Shown: one piece after another, positions 43,358 through 51,847 of the stretch
How the letters are laid out: every line of letters begins with the position of its first letter
Position numbering within the stretch: position 1 is the first letter of the stretch
From: Bradyrhizobium sediminis
GTDB taxonomy: Bacteria > Pseudomonadota > Alphaproteobacteria > Rhizobiales > Xanthobacteraceae
DNA length: 64,000 nt
Direction: 5' to 3'
Assembly: GCF_018736085.1 (NCBI RefSeq)
Contig: NZ_CP076134.1
Coordinates: forward strand, 2,366,501 to 2,430,500
The notes under the pieces: generated by a model
Told to the model about the DNA's origin: nothing
Databases searched by the model: none
What the model saw: the letters and a program-made list of their open reading frames with translations, nothing else
Program-made: the position numbers and the translations under genes

Positions 43358-44425
43358 ATGTCGGTCGACGCTTCAATCGCCACGGCAACGGCAGGCATCG
43401 ATCCTTCGCGCGCGCGGATCGCCGGCACGATCAGGCAGGCCGCCGATACCACCGGCACCAGCTTCGAATACATGCTCGCCACCGCGAAGATGGAATCCAA
43501 CTTCAATCCGAAGGCCGCCGCCTCGACCTCGTCGGCGCGCGGGCTCTATCAATTCATCGACCAGACCTGGCTCGGCACCGTGAAGGAAGCCGGCAGCCAG
43601 CTCGGCTACGGCAAATATGCCGACGCCATCTCCCGCTCGCCCTCGGGCAGCTATTATGTCAGCGACCCCGCCGCGCGGACCGCGATCATGAAGCTGCGCG
43701 ACGATCCCACGGCGGCCTCCGCAATGGCGGGCGTGCTGACCCAGTCCAACAGCTTCAAGCTCACCGGAAAGATCGGCCGCCGCCCGACCGACGGCGAACT
43801 CTATATGGCGCATTTCATGGGCGTCGGCGGCGCCGCCAAGCTGATCTCGAACGCCGAGGACAATCCGAACGCGTCTGCGGCACGGCTGTTTCCCAATGCC
43901 GCCGCCGCCAACCGGCCGATCTTCTACGACCGGGCAGGGCGCGCGCGCAGCGTCTCCGAAGTCTATTCGGTGCTGAACTCGCGCTACGCCAGCGCCGCCA
44001 ATTCCCCGGCGACGCGCACCGCGATGGCCGCGGCCGGCGGTGAGACGCCGAGGCGGGTCACGCTCGCCGCCGCAACCCCCGCCACAACGTCGATCGACAA
44101 CGCCGCCTATCTCTCGAGCTTTCCGGACTCGCGCGCGGTGACGCCGGCGGCAACCGCGCCGCAGCCGGCGCTGCAGACCGCATCGCTGCCGCAGACCGAA
44201 CCGATTTTCCGTTCGCTGTTTCAGGCCGGTGAGCGTTCGCTGCCGGTCTCGCCGGCAGTTCAGGAATTGTGGGGCAACTCCTCGTCGCTGACTTCGGTTG
44301 CCTCAGCAACTTCGGTTGCTTCAGCAACTTCGGTGGCGAGCGCGACGCTGGCGCAGAAGCCCGAGATCCGCGCGCCGCGGCCGCTTGATCTCTTTAGCGA
44401 TCGCGCCGGCACGTTCAGCAGCTAA
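43358..44425 (+). CDS. Lytic transglycosylase (SLT) domain protein
   Basis: A 355-residue protein whose N-terminal half is an SLT-type lysozyme-like domain: catalytic Glu in TAKMESNFNPKAAAS (about residue 47), then SARGLYQFIDQTWL, and PTDGELYMAHFMGVGGAAKL. It cleaves peptidoglycan glycan strands. The C-terminal half is low-complexity and Ala/Pro/Thr rich; near the end the hexapeptide TSVASA is repeated three times. No signal peptide is visible; related rhizobial proteins are thought to act in assembly of an envelope-spanning machine. The DUF2336 gene follows. Confidence 0.83.
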   Translation: MSVDASIATATAGIDPSRARIAGTIRQAADTTGTSFEYMLATAKMESNFNPKAAASTSSARGLYQFIDQTWLGTVKEAGSQLGYGKYADAISRSPSGSYYVSDPAARTAIMKLRDDPTAASAMAGVLTQSNSFKLTGKIGRRPTDGELYMAHFMGVGGAAKLISNAEDNPNASAARLFPNAAAANRPIFYDRAGRARSVSEVYSVLNSRYASAANSPATRTAMAAAGGETPRRVTLAAATPATTSIDNAAYLSSFPDSRAVTPAATAPQPALQTASLPQTEPIFRSLFQAGERSLPVSPAVQELWGNSSSLTSVASATSVASATSVASATLAQKPEIRAPRPLDLFSDRAGTFSS

Positions 44426-44642
44426 ATCGTCACGGTACGGATGCGCATTAGCGCCGTCTCCGGACGATGCTTCGCATCGCCGGGAGAACCAGAGGCCGCG
44501 GATATCCGGCCGCGCACCCTTAACAAAACGTCAATAAAACCAGCCATTTATGGTGAACCCTTTGTTAAGCGTCATGGTTTATTTTTCCTTGTAGTGGCAT
44601 CGCGTCACGGTGTCGTTTCGGGTTGCGTAGGCCGGCAGGGTC

Positions 44643-45818
44643 ATGATCGTTCGGCAGTTTATTGGTTGGATACGTACCGCTCCGGCAGGCGAGCGGGCAG
44701 AGGCAACGCGGTCGTTGGCGCGGGCCTGGCTGATTTCGGATTTGTCCGAGGACGATCGCGCCGCCGCCGAAGGCGCGCTGCTGATGTTGCTCGACGATCC
44801 ATCCCCGCTGGTGCGCCAGGCCATGGCCGAGGTCTTTGCGCGCAGCTCGGAAGCGCCCGCCGCCATCGTGCAGGCGCTCTCGCTCGACCAGCCGTCGGTC
44901 GCACTTCCGGTGCTCGAACATTCACCGCTTCTGATCGACGCCGATCTCGTCGACATCATCGCGACCGGTAATGGCGAAATGCAATGCGCGATCGCGCGCC
45001 GCATCAATCTGCCGGCCTCGGTCTGCGCCGCGATCGCCGAAGTGGGCTCCGCCGCGGCCGCGCTCGAGCTGATCGAGAATCCCTATGCGGAACTGGCGCC
45101 GTTTTCCTGGGATCGTATCGTCGAACGTCACGGCCATCTCGCCGCGATTCGGGAATCGATGCTGGTGCTGGAGGACTTGCCGGCGGCAACGAGGGTCGCT
45201 CTGGTCGCCAAGCTGTCGGATACGCTGGCGCAGTTCGTCGTCGCCCGCAACTGGCTCTCCGCCGACCGGGCGGGGCGGATCGCCAGCGAGGCGCGCGATC
45301 GATCCACCGTCAATATCGCGGCGCGCTCGCGCGGCGACGACATGCGCGGCCTGGTGCAGCACTTGCGCGCCACCGGCCAACTGACCGCCGGGTTGATCCT
45401 GCGCGCGCTGTTGTCGGGCAATGTCGACCTGTTCGATTCAGCGCTTTCGGAATTGTCCGGGCTGCCGCAGGCGCGCGTTTCCGCGCTGCTGCACGACCGC
45501 GGCGGCGCCAGCCTGCAAGCGCTGCTGGTCCGCGCCGGGCTGCCGCCATCCACATTCGCAGCGTTCCGGGTGGCGCTGGAAGTCTGTCAGGAAACCGGAT
45601 TTGTCGATACCGTCGGCGGCGCTGCAAGGCTGCGGCGGCGCATGGTCGAGCGCGTGCTGACCCATTGCGAGACCGATCCATTGGCCGCCGAACCGCTGTT
45701 GATCCTGCTGCGCCGCTTTGCCACGGAGTCGGCACGGGAAGAAGCCCGCCTGTTCTGCGACGAACTGGTCGCGGACGAGGCGATTGCGCCTGTGCATCAC
45801 GAGCTGATCGCGGCGTAG
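44643..45818 (+). CDS. DUF2336 domain protein
   Basis: A 391-residue, almost wholly helical cytoplasmic protein of the alphaproteobacterial DUF2336 family, which has HEAT-like repeats. Characteristic segments are DRAAAEGALLMLLDDPSPLVRQAMAEVFA, LDQPSVALPVLEHSPLLIDADLVDII and ALLSGNVDLFDSALSELSGLP. The family lacks catalytic motifs and is likely a scaffold. It often neighbours motility or signalling genes; here an SLT protein precedes it, and an Hpt protein and a receiver protein lie just beyond the IS. Confidence 0.85.
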   Translation: MIVRQFIGWIRTAPAGERAEATRSLARAWLISDLSEDDRAAAEGALLMLLDDPSPLVRQAMAEVFARSSEAPAAIVQALSLDQPSVALPVLEHSPLLIDADLVDIIATGNGEMQCAIARRINLPASVCAAIAEVGSAAAALELIENPYAELAPFSWDRIVERHGHLAAIRESMLVLEDLPAATRVALVAKLSDTLAQFVVARNWLSADRAGRIASEARDRSTVNIAARSRGDDMRGLVQHLRATGQLTAGLILRALLSGNVDLFDSALSELSGLPQARVSALLHDRGGASLQALLVRAGLPPSTFAAFRVALEVCQETGFVDTVGGAARLRRRMVERVLTHCETDPLAAEPLLILLRRFATESAREEARLFCDELVADEAIAPVHHELIAA

Positions 45819-45842
45819 CCGCATCACACTCGATGTCGTCCC

Positions 45843-46021
45843 TGCGCACGCACTATTGCATGCACACATCTCGAAAACCGAATCTAGAACAGGGACTTAG
45901 ATACCCCCCTGTTTTGGACCGATCTCGGGCTGGGTTGCGCGGGGATCATTGAAAAGACTCGCACTTTTCTCGGATGCGGCGAGCCGACCAAAAGATGTGT
46001 GCATGCAATAGTGCGCACGCA
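45843..46021. mobile_element. MITE-like element with 23-bp inverted repeats
   Basis: A 159-bp core (45853-46011) is bounded by perfect inverted repeats CTATTGCATGCACACATCT (the match extends 4 bases outward to 23). TGCGCACGCA flanks the core on both sides (45843-45852 and 46012-46021) as a direct repeat, as a target duplication would. It holds no gene and sits inside the arm of a dispersed palindromic repeat. The extension of the inverted repeat into the direct repeat leaves the exact ends open. Confidence 0.6.
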
Positions 46022-46045
46022 GGGACCCATATGTGGACGGCCCCC

Positions 46046-46287
46046 GTGCCACAAGAGTTTTTTGAGGTCTGATCGGATCGCTTGCATCCATATGTCCGGC
46101 CTGTTGGTGCGGTCGCTTGGACCGCTGGCCAAGATGGCTTCCGCGACGCGAGTTCCAAACAACCACACGACCTGTCTTGGGCCAATGGGTCCCACGGATT
46201 GTCTCGCACCTCGGATCGATCGATCCTACCATCTGCTCCTCTTGCAGCTCCGGCTCAGCCGATAAGACGAACTTACCGGCTGATCTC
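46046..46287 (-). ncRNA. Candidate bridge RNA region of the IS
   Basis: The space between the transposase stop and the terminal repeat is non-coding and large enough to hold a bridge RNA, which in the IS1111 subgroup lies 3' of the recombinase gene. It begins, in element orientation, with a CAGCCG..CGGCTG hairpin (46256-46282). It contains GGGACCCAT on the minus strand (46185-46193), identical to the plus-strand flank at 46022-46030, and ACATATGG (46088-46095), which repeats the junction word at 46027-46034. Bridge function is inferred; structure and expression are unverified. Confidence 0.45.
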
Positions 46288-47328
46288 TTAGGCGGCTGAC
46301 GCCGATGCCTCAGACATCCGCGCGCCGTCGTAATTATCCCCCGTAACCATCAGTTTCCAGGCGATGCGGGCAATCTTGTTGGCGAGCGCCACCGCCGCGA
46401 GTTTTGGCGGCTTGCGCTTGAGCAAAGCGATCAGCCAGGGCGATGGATGGCCACGGCCGTACTTCGCCTGCTGAATCACGGCGGTCGCTCCTGCCACCAG
46501 CACGCTGCGCAACCTCTCATCGCCGGCACGGGTGATCTTGCCGAGCCGGGTTTTGCCGGCAGTGGAGTGGTCTTTCGGGGTCAGTCCGAGCCAGGCCGCA
46601 AAATGCCGGCCCGAGGAGAAGGCACGCGGATCAGGCGTCTTCATCACCAGCGCCGTGGCGCCGATCGGCCCGACTCCTGGAATCTTCGCCAAGCGCCGGC
46701 TATCGGCATTGCCGCGGTGCCAGGCCCTCAGCCTGGCTTCGATTGCCTTCAACTCTCCCTGCAACTGCGCGTACTCGCGGCCCTGGACCGCAAACGACTC
46801 GCGCGCCAGCGCCGGCACGCTGTCATCTTGCGCGATGCCAGCTAAAAGCGGTTCGATCTTGTCGAGGCCCTTGGCCACCGCAAGGCCGAACTCTGCCGCA
46901 TAGCCCCGGATCATATTGCTGAGCTGGGTGCGACGGGCGACCATCTGCTCGCGGAGACCTGCCAGCATCAAAGCTGCCTGCTGCTCGGCCGTCTTCACTG
47001 GCACAAACCGCATCGTCGGTCGGCCCATCGCTTCACACAGCCCCTCGGCATCTCGCCCGTCGTTCTTGTTCCGCCTGACGTAAGGCTTCACGTGTTGCGG
47101 CGCGATCAGCTTCACCTCGTGGCCGAGCTTGCCAAGCTCGCGCGCCCAATAATGCGCCGCACCGCAGGCCTCGATCCCGATCACGGTCGGCGGCTGCTTG
47201 GTAAAAAATGCCACCATTTGCGCCCGGCCGAGCCGCCTGCGCAACACCGGCCGTTCGGTCGCATCAACCCCATGCAGCTGGAAAATATGCTTCGACGTAT
47301 CCATGCCAATTCGGATAATCTGTTCCAC
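46288..47328 (-). CDS. IS110-family transposase (recombinase)
   Basis: A 346-residue recombinase of the IS110 family, which uses an RNA-guided mechanism. The N-terminal DEDD (RuvC-like) domain shows the metal-binding residues in IGMDTSKHIF (Asp 9), VIGIEACG (Glu), NKNDGRDAEGLCEA (Asp, Asp). The C-terminal Transposase_20 domain has RRLAKIPGVGPIGATALV and the catalytic Ser region LTPKDHSTAGKTRLGKITRAGDERLRSVL. Both domains look intact, so the copy may be active. ATG 47328 follows GGAGCCGTCC. The frame is complete. Confidence 0.95.
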   Translation of the reverse strand: MEQIIRIGMDTSKHIFQLHGVDATERPVLRRRLGRAQMVAFFTKQPPTVIGIEACGAAHYWARELGKLGHEVKLIAPQHVKPYVRRNKNDGRDAEGLCEAMGRPTMRFVPVKTAEQQAALMLAGLREQMVARRTQLSNMIRGYAAEFGLAVAKGLDKIEPLLAGIAQDDSVPALARESFAVQGREYAQLQGELKAIEARLRAWHRGNADSRRLAKIPGVGPIGATALVMKTPDPRAFSSGRHFAAWLGLTPKDHSTAGKTRLGKITRAGDERLRSVLVAGATAVIQQAKYGRGHPSPWLIALLKRKPPKLAAVALANKIARIAWKLMVTGDNYDGARMSEASASAA

Positions 47329-47460
47329 GGACGGCTCCTTTGTCTGAGATTTGCAACAACCTCATTCTGGCACAACTGATGCCGTAGGGGGCCGTCCACC
47401 CCATCAACCACCAGCGCTCATTGTTGAAGAAGGTATCTACTCCATCGCTCCACGGACAAG

Positions 47461-47505
47461 CCGCGGCGTATGGGTCCCTGCGTGCGTGCGCAGGGACGAC
47501 AACAC
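47461..47505. repeat. Right arm of the palindromic repeat interrupted by the IS
   Basis: GTATGGGTCCCTGCG followed by CGCAGGGACGAC is a dispersed repeat unit; its inverted partner lies left of the IS (CGCAGGGACCCATA near 46017-46031). The same words recur in many Bradyrhizobium intergenic regions. Confidence 0.6.
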
Positions 47506-48081
47506 TCACTCCGCCGGAGCGATGCTCGGGGCGAGGATGGCTTCGAGATGCTCGGGCCGATTGCGATTGGCATGGGTGAGAAATACATCCGCGATGCCGC
47601 GGAGTTGCTTGCTCAGCTCGCTCGCCATGGCGGCGGTGTCGAGCTTGGTGCGTTCGCGCACGATGGCCTGGATGGCGTTGATGTGATGCGCGATCAGGTT
47701 GGACGGCACTTGGTCGAGATCGGGCGCGTGCTCGATGATCCGGCACAGGCTTTCGGCGGCGGCGCTGGCAGACGGAAATCCGAAAGTGGCGGCGTCGCCC
47801 TTGATGTCATGGGCGGCGCGAAACAGTTCGTCGCGCGTCTCATTGGTAAAGCCGTTCCTCAAGATGACGGCGTGAGCGGCCGACAGGCGGTCGGCCTCGA
47901 TCGCCATCCAGTTCTTGAATTCGCCGGACAGCCCGGCAAGCGCCTTTTCGGCGCGCGCGACGGGATCGTCGAGATCCTTTTCGGCGACTCGCCGCAACAC
48001 CTTGCGCAAGGGGTTGGGCTGGGTGATGACGTGATGGTCGGCGAAGGTTGCGACCTGCACGTCGGATTTGCCTTTGGCCAT
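47506..48081 (-). CDS. Hpt-domain phosphotransfer protein
   Basis: A 191-residue protein with a histidine phosphotransfer domain. The phospho-acceptor motif is FRAAHDIKGDAATFGFP (H-x-x-K-G; His about residue 93). The rest is helical, as expected for a four-helix Hpt bundle; the N-terminal 50 residues (VTQPNPLRKVLRRVAEKDLDDP) are a flexible extension. The gene begins 23 bases downstream of the receiver gene on the same strand, so the two form one unit and may exchange phosphate. The matching sensor kinase is not in the window. Confidence 0.83.
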   Translation of the reverse strand: MAKGKSDVQVATFADHHVITQPNPLRKVLRRVAEKDLDDPVARAEKALAGLSGEFKNWMAIEADRLSAAHAVILRNGFTNETRDELFRAAHDIKGDAATFGFPSASAAAESLCRIIEHAPDLDQVPSNLIAHHINAIQAIVRERTKLDTAAMASELSKQLRGIADVFLTHANRNRPEHLEAILAPSIAPAE

Positions 48082-48104
48082 GATGGGTTCCTTGGCGCGA
48101 TGCG

Positions 48105-48650
48105 CTAAACGGTGGACCGGGCCTTGTCGAGCAGCGAGGGCTGCTGCATCACTTCGACCTCGCCGCCGATGCGGCGCTCGGGACCGATATAGGCGGTGTT
48201 GGTATTGCGGCGGCGGTCGGGGCCGAAATAGGTCTTGGTCTTGATGAACGGCCGCGGATTGGCGACGACGTTCAGGATGCGCTGATAAAGCCCCTTGGCC
48301 GAGATCGGCTTGGCGAGAAATTCGGTCACGCCGGCGTCGCGCGCCACGGTGACGCGCCGCTTCTCGGAATGACCGGTCAGCATGATGATGGGGGCGTAAG
48401 GATTACCCTTCGATTCCGGTTGCCGGATCATCTGGGCGAGTTCGAGACCGTCGAAGATCGGCATCGACCAGTCGGTGATGACGATGTCGGGGACATAGTG
48501 GCTGTACATCTCGAGCGCGGTGGCGCCGTCCTCGGACTCGTAGACCTCGCGCGCGCCGAACGAATGCAGCAGCGTCCGCAGGATGCGCCGCATATGCGGA
48601 TTGTCGTCGCAAACGAGAAATCGCAGCTTGTTGAAATCGATGCGAAACAT
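48105..48650 (-). CDS. Single-domain response regulator
   Basis: A 181-residue protein with one receiver domain and a short tail. The acidic pocket is LVCDDNPHMRRILR, the phospho-acceptor Asp is DIVITDWSMPIFDGLEL (about residue 56), and the Thr and Lys are MLTGHS and FLAKPIS. The tail (TYFGPDRRRNTNTAYIGPERR) carries two G-P-x-R-R motifs, seen in other alphaproteobacterial receivers. There is no DNA-binding domain. It starts at ATG 48650 and is followed by the Hpt gene. Confidence 0.9.
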   Translation of the reverse strand: MFRIDFNKLRFLVCDDNPHMRRILRTLLHSFGAREVYESEDGATALEMYSHYVPDIVITDWSMPIFDGLELAQMIRQPESKGNPYAPIIMLTGHSEKRRVTVARDAGVTEFLAKPISAKGLYQRILNVVANPRPFIKTKTYFGPDRRRNTNTAYIGPERRIGGEVEVMQQPSLLDKARSTV

Positions 48651-48766
48651 GGCGTGGCCCTGAGGAGATACCTGCCGGAAACGGTATATACCCGGCGTTA
48701 ACCATATCGCGGGGCCGGTTAACGAATGGTTGCGATCCCGGCGCGGCGTCGCTCCGGGGCAGGAGC

Positions 48767-49546
48767 TCAATAGTTGAACTGCTCGCTCAGAATGCGCTCT
48801 TCCAGGCTGTGGCCGGGGTCGAACAGCATCCGCATCGAGATGGTCTTGTCGGACCGCACCTCGACCCGGCGGACGTCGCGCGCCTCGTCGTGGTCGGCCA
48901 CCGCCGCCACCGGGCGCTTGTCGCCCTCGAGCACCTCGATGACGACATAGGCGGTGTTGGGCAGCAGCGCGCCGCGCCAGCGCCGCGGCCGGAACGGGCT
49001 GATCGGGGTCAGCGCCAAAAGCGGGGCGTTGATCGGCAGGATCGGCCCCTGTGCCGAGAGATTGTAGGCGGTGGATCCGGCCGGCGTCGCCACCATGACA
49101 CCGTCGGCGATCAGTTCCGGCATGCGCTCGCGTTCGTCGATCAGGATTCGCAGGCGCGCCGCCTGATGAGTCTGGCGAAACAGGGAGACTTCGTTGATGG
49201 CGTGATGCAGATGCACCACTCCATGCACGTCGGTGGCGCGCATCAACAGCGGATGAATCAGGTTCTCGCGTGCCGCGGCGAGACGCGCATGCAGGTCGTT
49301 GGTGCTGAACTCGTTCATCAGAAAGCCGACGGTGCCGCGATGCATGCCGTAGATCGGCTTGCCCGAACGCATGTGCCGGTGCAGCGTCTGCAGCATCAAT
49401 CCGTCGCCGCCGAGCGCCACCACGATGTCGGCTTCCTCAGGATCGTGATTGCCGTACAGCTCAACCAGCTGCGCCAGCGCCGCTTGCGCCTCCACGCCAG
49501 CGCTCGCGACGAAGGCGATCCGGTCATATCGCTTGGGGCTGTTCAT
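48767..49546 (-). CDS. nadK: NAD kinase
   Basis: NAD kinase makes NADP from NAD and ATP (or polyphosphate). The 259-residue length is normal for alphaproteobacteria. Motifs are [18 protein letters not shown] (GGDG), the NE-containing [10 protein letters not shown], and [25 protein letters not shown]. The protein is cytoplasmic and essential in most bacteria. Its stop precedes the receiver gene by about 115 bases on the same strand, so cotranscription is uncertain. Confidence 0.95.
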   Translation of the reverse strand: MNSPKRYDRIAFVASAGVEAQAALAQLVELYGNHDPEEADIVVALGGDGLMLQTLHRHMRSGKPIYGMHRGTVGFLMNEFSTNDLHARLAAARENLIHPLLMRATDVHGVVHLHHAINEVSLFRQTHQAARLRILIDERERMPELIADGVMVATPAGSTAYNLSAQGPILPINAPLLALTPISPFRPRRWRGALLPNTAYVVIEVLEGDKRPVAAVADHDEARDVRRVEVRSDKTISMRMLFDPGHSLEERILSEQFNY

Positions 49547-49667
49547 GGGACGGCTGGCTCATCTCGGCGCCGGTGGGAGCAGGGGGCGCAGGGTCGTCTA
49601 TACGACGTTGGCCGGAATTGTCGAGACGAGCGAAGCGTCCTTTTGCGGCGCACGTGCATGATCCCTG

Positions 49668-51827
49668 CTATTTTTCCTGCAGCGTTCGGATCGGGTCCCA
49701 TTCGCCGGCCGGCGCCTGGCCCGCAAAGCTTCTCGCCCGCTCGAGAAATATGGCAGACGGCCGGTCGGCTTCGGCCGAGCGGGCGAACCATTCCGCGGCG
49801 GAATCGAATTCGCCGGCGCGCCAGTGCGCGAGGCCTTGGGCGTAATCCGCCGCGACCGCAGCCTGCGCAGGCGTCAGCTCCGCCGCCTGCGCCAGCAATT
49901 CGTAGATCGTGAGCTGGTTGGTGCGGCCCTTGACGCGGATGGTGTCGAGTTCGCGCCAGGCAAACGTTCCGCCGGTCATCGCGACCGTGGTTTCGGAGGC
50001 GATCACGGTGGTGCCGTAGAACTTGTTGGCGCCCTCCAGCCGCGAGGCGAGGTTCACGGCATCGCTCATCACGGAATAATTGAAACGCCGCCGCGATCCG
50101 AAATTGCCGACCAGAGCGTCGCCGGTGTTGATTCCGATGCGCTGGACGATCTTGCGGCCCTGAAACGCCGTCGCGCTGCGATTGAGTTCTTCGAGACGCG
50201 CGCAGCAACCGAGCGCGGCGCGGGCGGCATTGCCGGCATGGTCGGGATCGTCGGCCGGCGCGCCGAACACCGCCACGACGGAATCGCCGATATACTTGTC
50301 GACATAGCCGCCATGGCTTTCGATGATGTCGGTCATTTCAGACAGATATTCGTTCATCAGCGCCATCAGGGCGTCAGGCGACATCCTTTCCGCGATCAGC
50401 GAGAAACCCTCGAGGTCGGTAAAGAGCACCGTCACGTTGCGGGTTTCTCCGCCCAGCACCGGCAGCTTGTTCGATGCGAGCATCCGGTCGATCACGTCGG
50501 GGGCGAGGTACAGCGCGAAGCTTTTCCGCAGCAATCGGCGGTCCTTGTCGGCAATCATGAAGCGATAACCGACCATCGCGGCCAATGCGCCGACCCCGGC
50601 AATGAATGGCTCGCTGAGCGGCAGCACCAGCGCGTGGTTGAATGCTGCCGTGGCTGCGGTCGCGTAAACGGCGATGGCTCCGAGCCAGGCCAGAACGGCG
50701 CCGGCCGGCTTGAGCATTCGCGCAACGACCGCCGCAAACGCCGCAGCGAAGGCCGCGATCAGCGCGATCGGCAGCCGGCCGAGCTCGACGGCCGCGTCTT
50801 TGGCGATCAGGTTGTTGACGGCGGTGGCATGAATATAGATGCCGGCGATCTCACGGCGCTCGAAGCGTCCGCTGACCGGCTGCTCCGCAACCGCGCAGCG
50901 CGGCGCCCGCGCGCCCTCGATCCCGGTGGTGAACCGCTTCGACGTCAGCCGGCGATCTTCCAATTCCAGAACCGTGCCGACGATGACGACCTTGCCCTCG
51001 AACTGACGCCGAAAGAACTCCTTGTCGTTCTTCCTGGCGCAGGAACTCAGATCGGCGAACGAAAAGGTCGGGATACGATCCGCGCCGCCCTCGAAATTGA
51101 GCGTCATGGTATTGGGTACCGCGCCCGGAATCCGGTAGCCGGCCAGCGCGACCGCTCCGTCCGCCGTCAATTCCGGTTTGGCGCCGAGCGCGCGCGAGGC
51201 CAGTTCGAGCGCCATCGAGGGCACTGGTTTGCCGTCAACGGAAAATGTCAGCGGCACCCGGCGGACGACATCGTCGATGTCGGTGTAGACGTTGAGCGGG
51301 CGGATATTCTGCTGCTGGCGAACCGCAATGCGCTGTCCCGGCGACGGCCGGATCGGTTGGTCGCCGCGCAGCACTTCACCCAGCACCACCTTGCCGGTCG
51401 AGGATCCCGCCGCGAGCGCGCGCAGGAAATCGCGATCGAAACCGCGGACCTTTTCGCCGAACGCGCCTTCGCCGAACGGGATTTCCGACTGTTCGATCGA
51501 CCTCTGAAACACCATGTCGAAGCCGACGACCCTGGCGCCGCCTTCCACCATCGCACTGAGCACGCGGCCGATCTCGCCGGTCCAGGTGAGGAGCGGCGAG
51601 CTGTTGAACGGCGGGGTCTGGTAGGTTTCCTCGTCGATCGCCACCACGACCGCGGGCGAGGCGGCCGGCGCCTGCCGGCTGCCGAACATCTCCCAGCGCA
51701 GCGCCGTGAGAATGTCGATCGACAGGCCGTGGACCATGTTGAACACGGGCGACACGGCCGCCCCGGCGCAAATCAATACGATGGCAGCGACTGCGATGCC
51801 GTCCCGCGTCGTGCGCCCGATATTCAA
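49668..51827 (-). CDS. CHASE2-domain adenylate cyclase
   Basis: A 719-residue membrane enzyme. A short cytoplasmic start and one helix (IAVAAIVLICAGAAVSPVF) lead to an extracellular CHASE2 sensor (about residues 45-345, including VVVAIDEETYQTPPF and VVGFDMVFQRSIEQ), then three helices (about 355-440) and a class III cyclase domain (about 465-650). There the metal Asp of VLFTDLEGFSLI, the KYIGDSVVAVFGAP box and RIGINTGDALVGNFGSRRRFNYSVMSDAVNLASRLE are intact. A C-terminal TPR-like helical tail follows. It should make cAMP in response to a periplasmic signal. The FecR-like gene precedes it. Confidence 0.93.
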   Translation of the reverse strand: MNIGRTTRDGIAVAAIVLICAGAAVSPVFNMVHGLSIDILTALRWEMFGSRQAPAASPAVVVAIDEETYQTPPFNSSPLLTWTGEIGRVLSAMVEGGARVVGFDMVFQRSIEQSEIPFGEGAFGEKVRGFDRDFLRALAAGSSTGKVVLGEVLRGDQPIRPSPGQRIAVRQQQNIRPLNVYTDIDDVVRRVPLTFSVDGKPVPSMALELASRALGAKPELTADGAVALAGYRIPGAVPNTMTLNFEGGADRIPTFSFADLSSCARKNDKEFFRRQFEGKVVIVGTVLELEDRRLTSKRFTTGIEGARAPRCAVAEQPVSGRFERREIAGIYIHATAVNNLIAKDAAVELGRLPIALIAAFAAAFAAVVARMLKPAGAVLAWLGAIAVYATAATAAFNHALVLPLSEPFIAGVGALAAMVGYRFMIADKDRRLLRKSFALYLAPDVIDRMLASNKLPVLGGETRNVTVLFTDLEGFSLIAERMSPDALMALMNEYLSEMTDIIESHGGYVDKYIGDSVVAVFGAPADDPDHAGNAARAALGCCARLEELNRSATAFQGRKIVQRIGINTGDALVGNFGSRRRFNYSVMSDAVNLASRLEGANKFYGTTVIASETTVAMTGGTFAWRELDTIRVKGRTNQLTIYELLAQAAELTPAQAAVAADYAQGLAHWRAGEFDSAAEWFARSAEADRPSAIFLERARSFAGQAPAGEWDPIRTLQEK

Positions 51828-51847
51828 AGGCTGAGGCCCGGCAAAGC

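Larger units (their letters stand above)
46030..47402 (-). mobile_element. IS110-family insertion sequence (IS1111-group-like)
   Basis: About 1.37 kb. Imperfect ends carry a 12-bp inverted repeat TGGACGGCCCCC (46034-46045 and, inverted, 47387-47398), slightly inside the ends as in the IS1111 subgroup. It encodes one IS110-type transposase on the minus strand with about 240 bases of non-coding sequence downstream of it and only 60 upstream, also the IS1111 layout. It lies in a dispersed palindromic repeat whose arms are at 46012-46030 and 47461-47500; no target duplication is expected in this family. The outer boundaries are estimated. Confidence 0.8.

Noticed and set aside
45897..46232. Minus-strand frame of 111 residues in the IS tail
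   Set aside because: No ribosome site, no family, and it overlaps the terminal repeat; the region is better explained as non-coding RNA.
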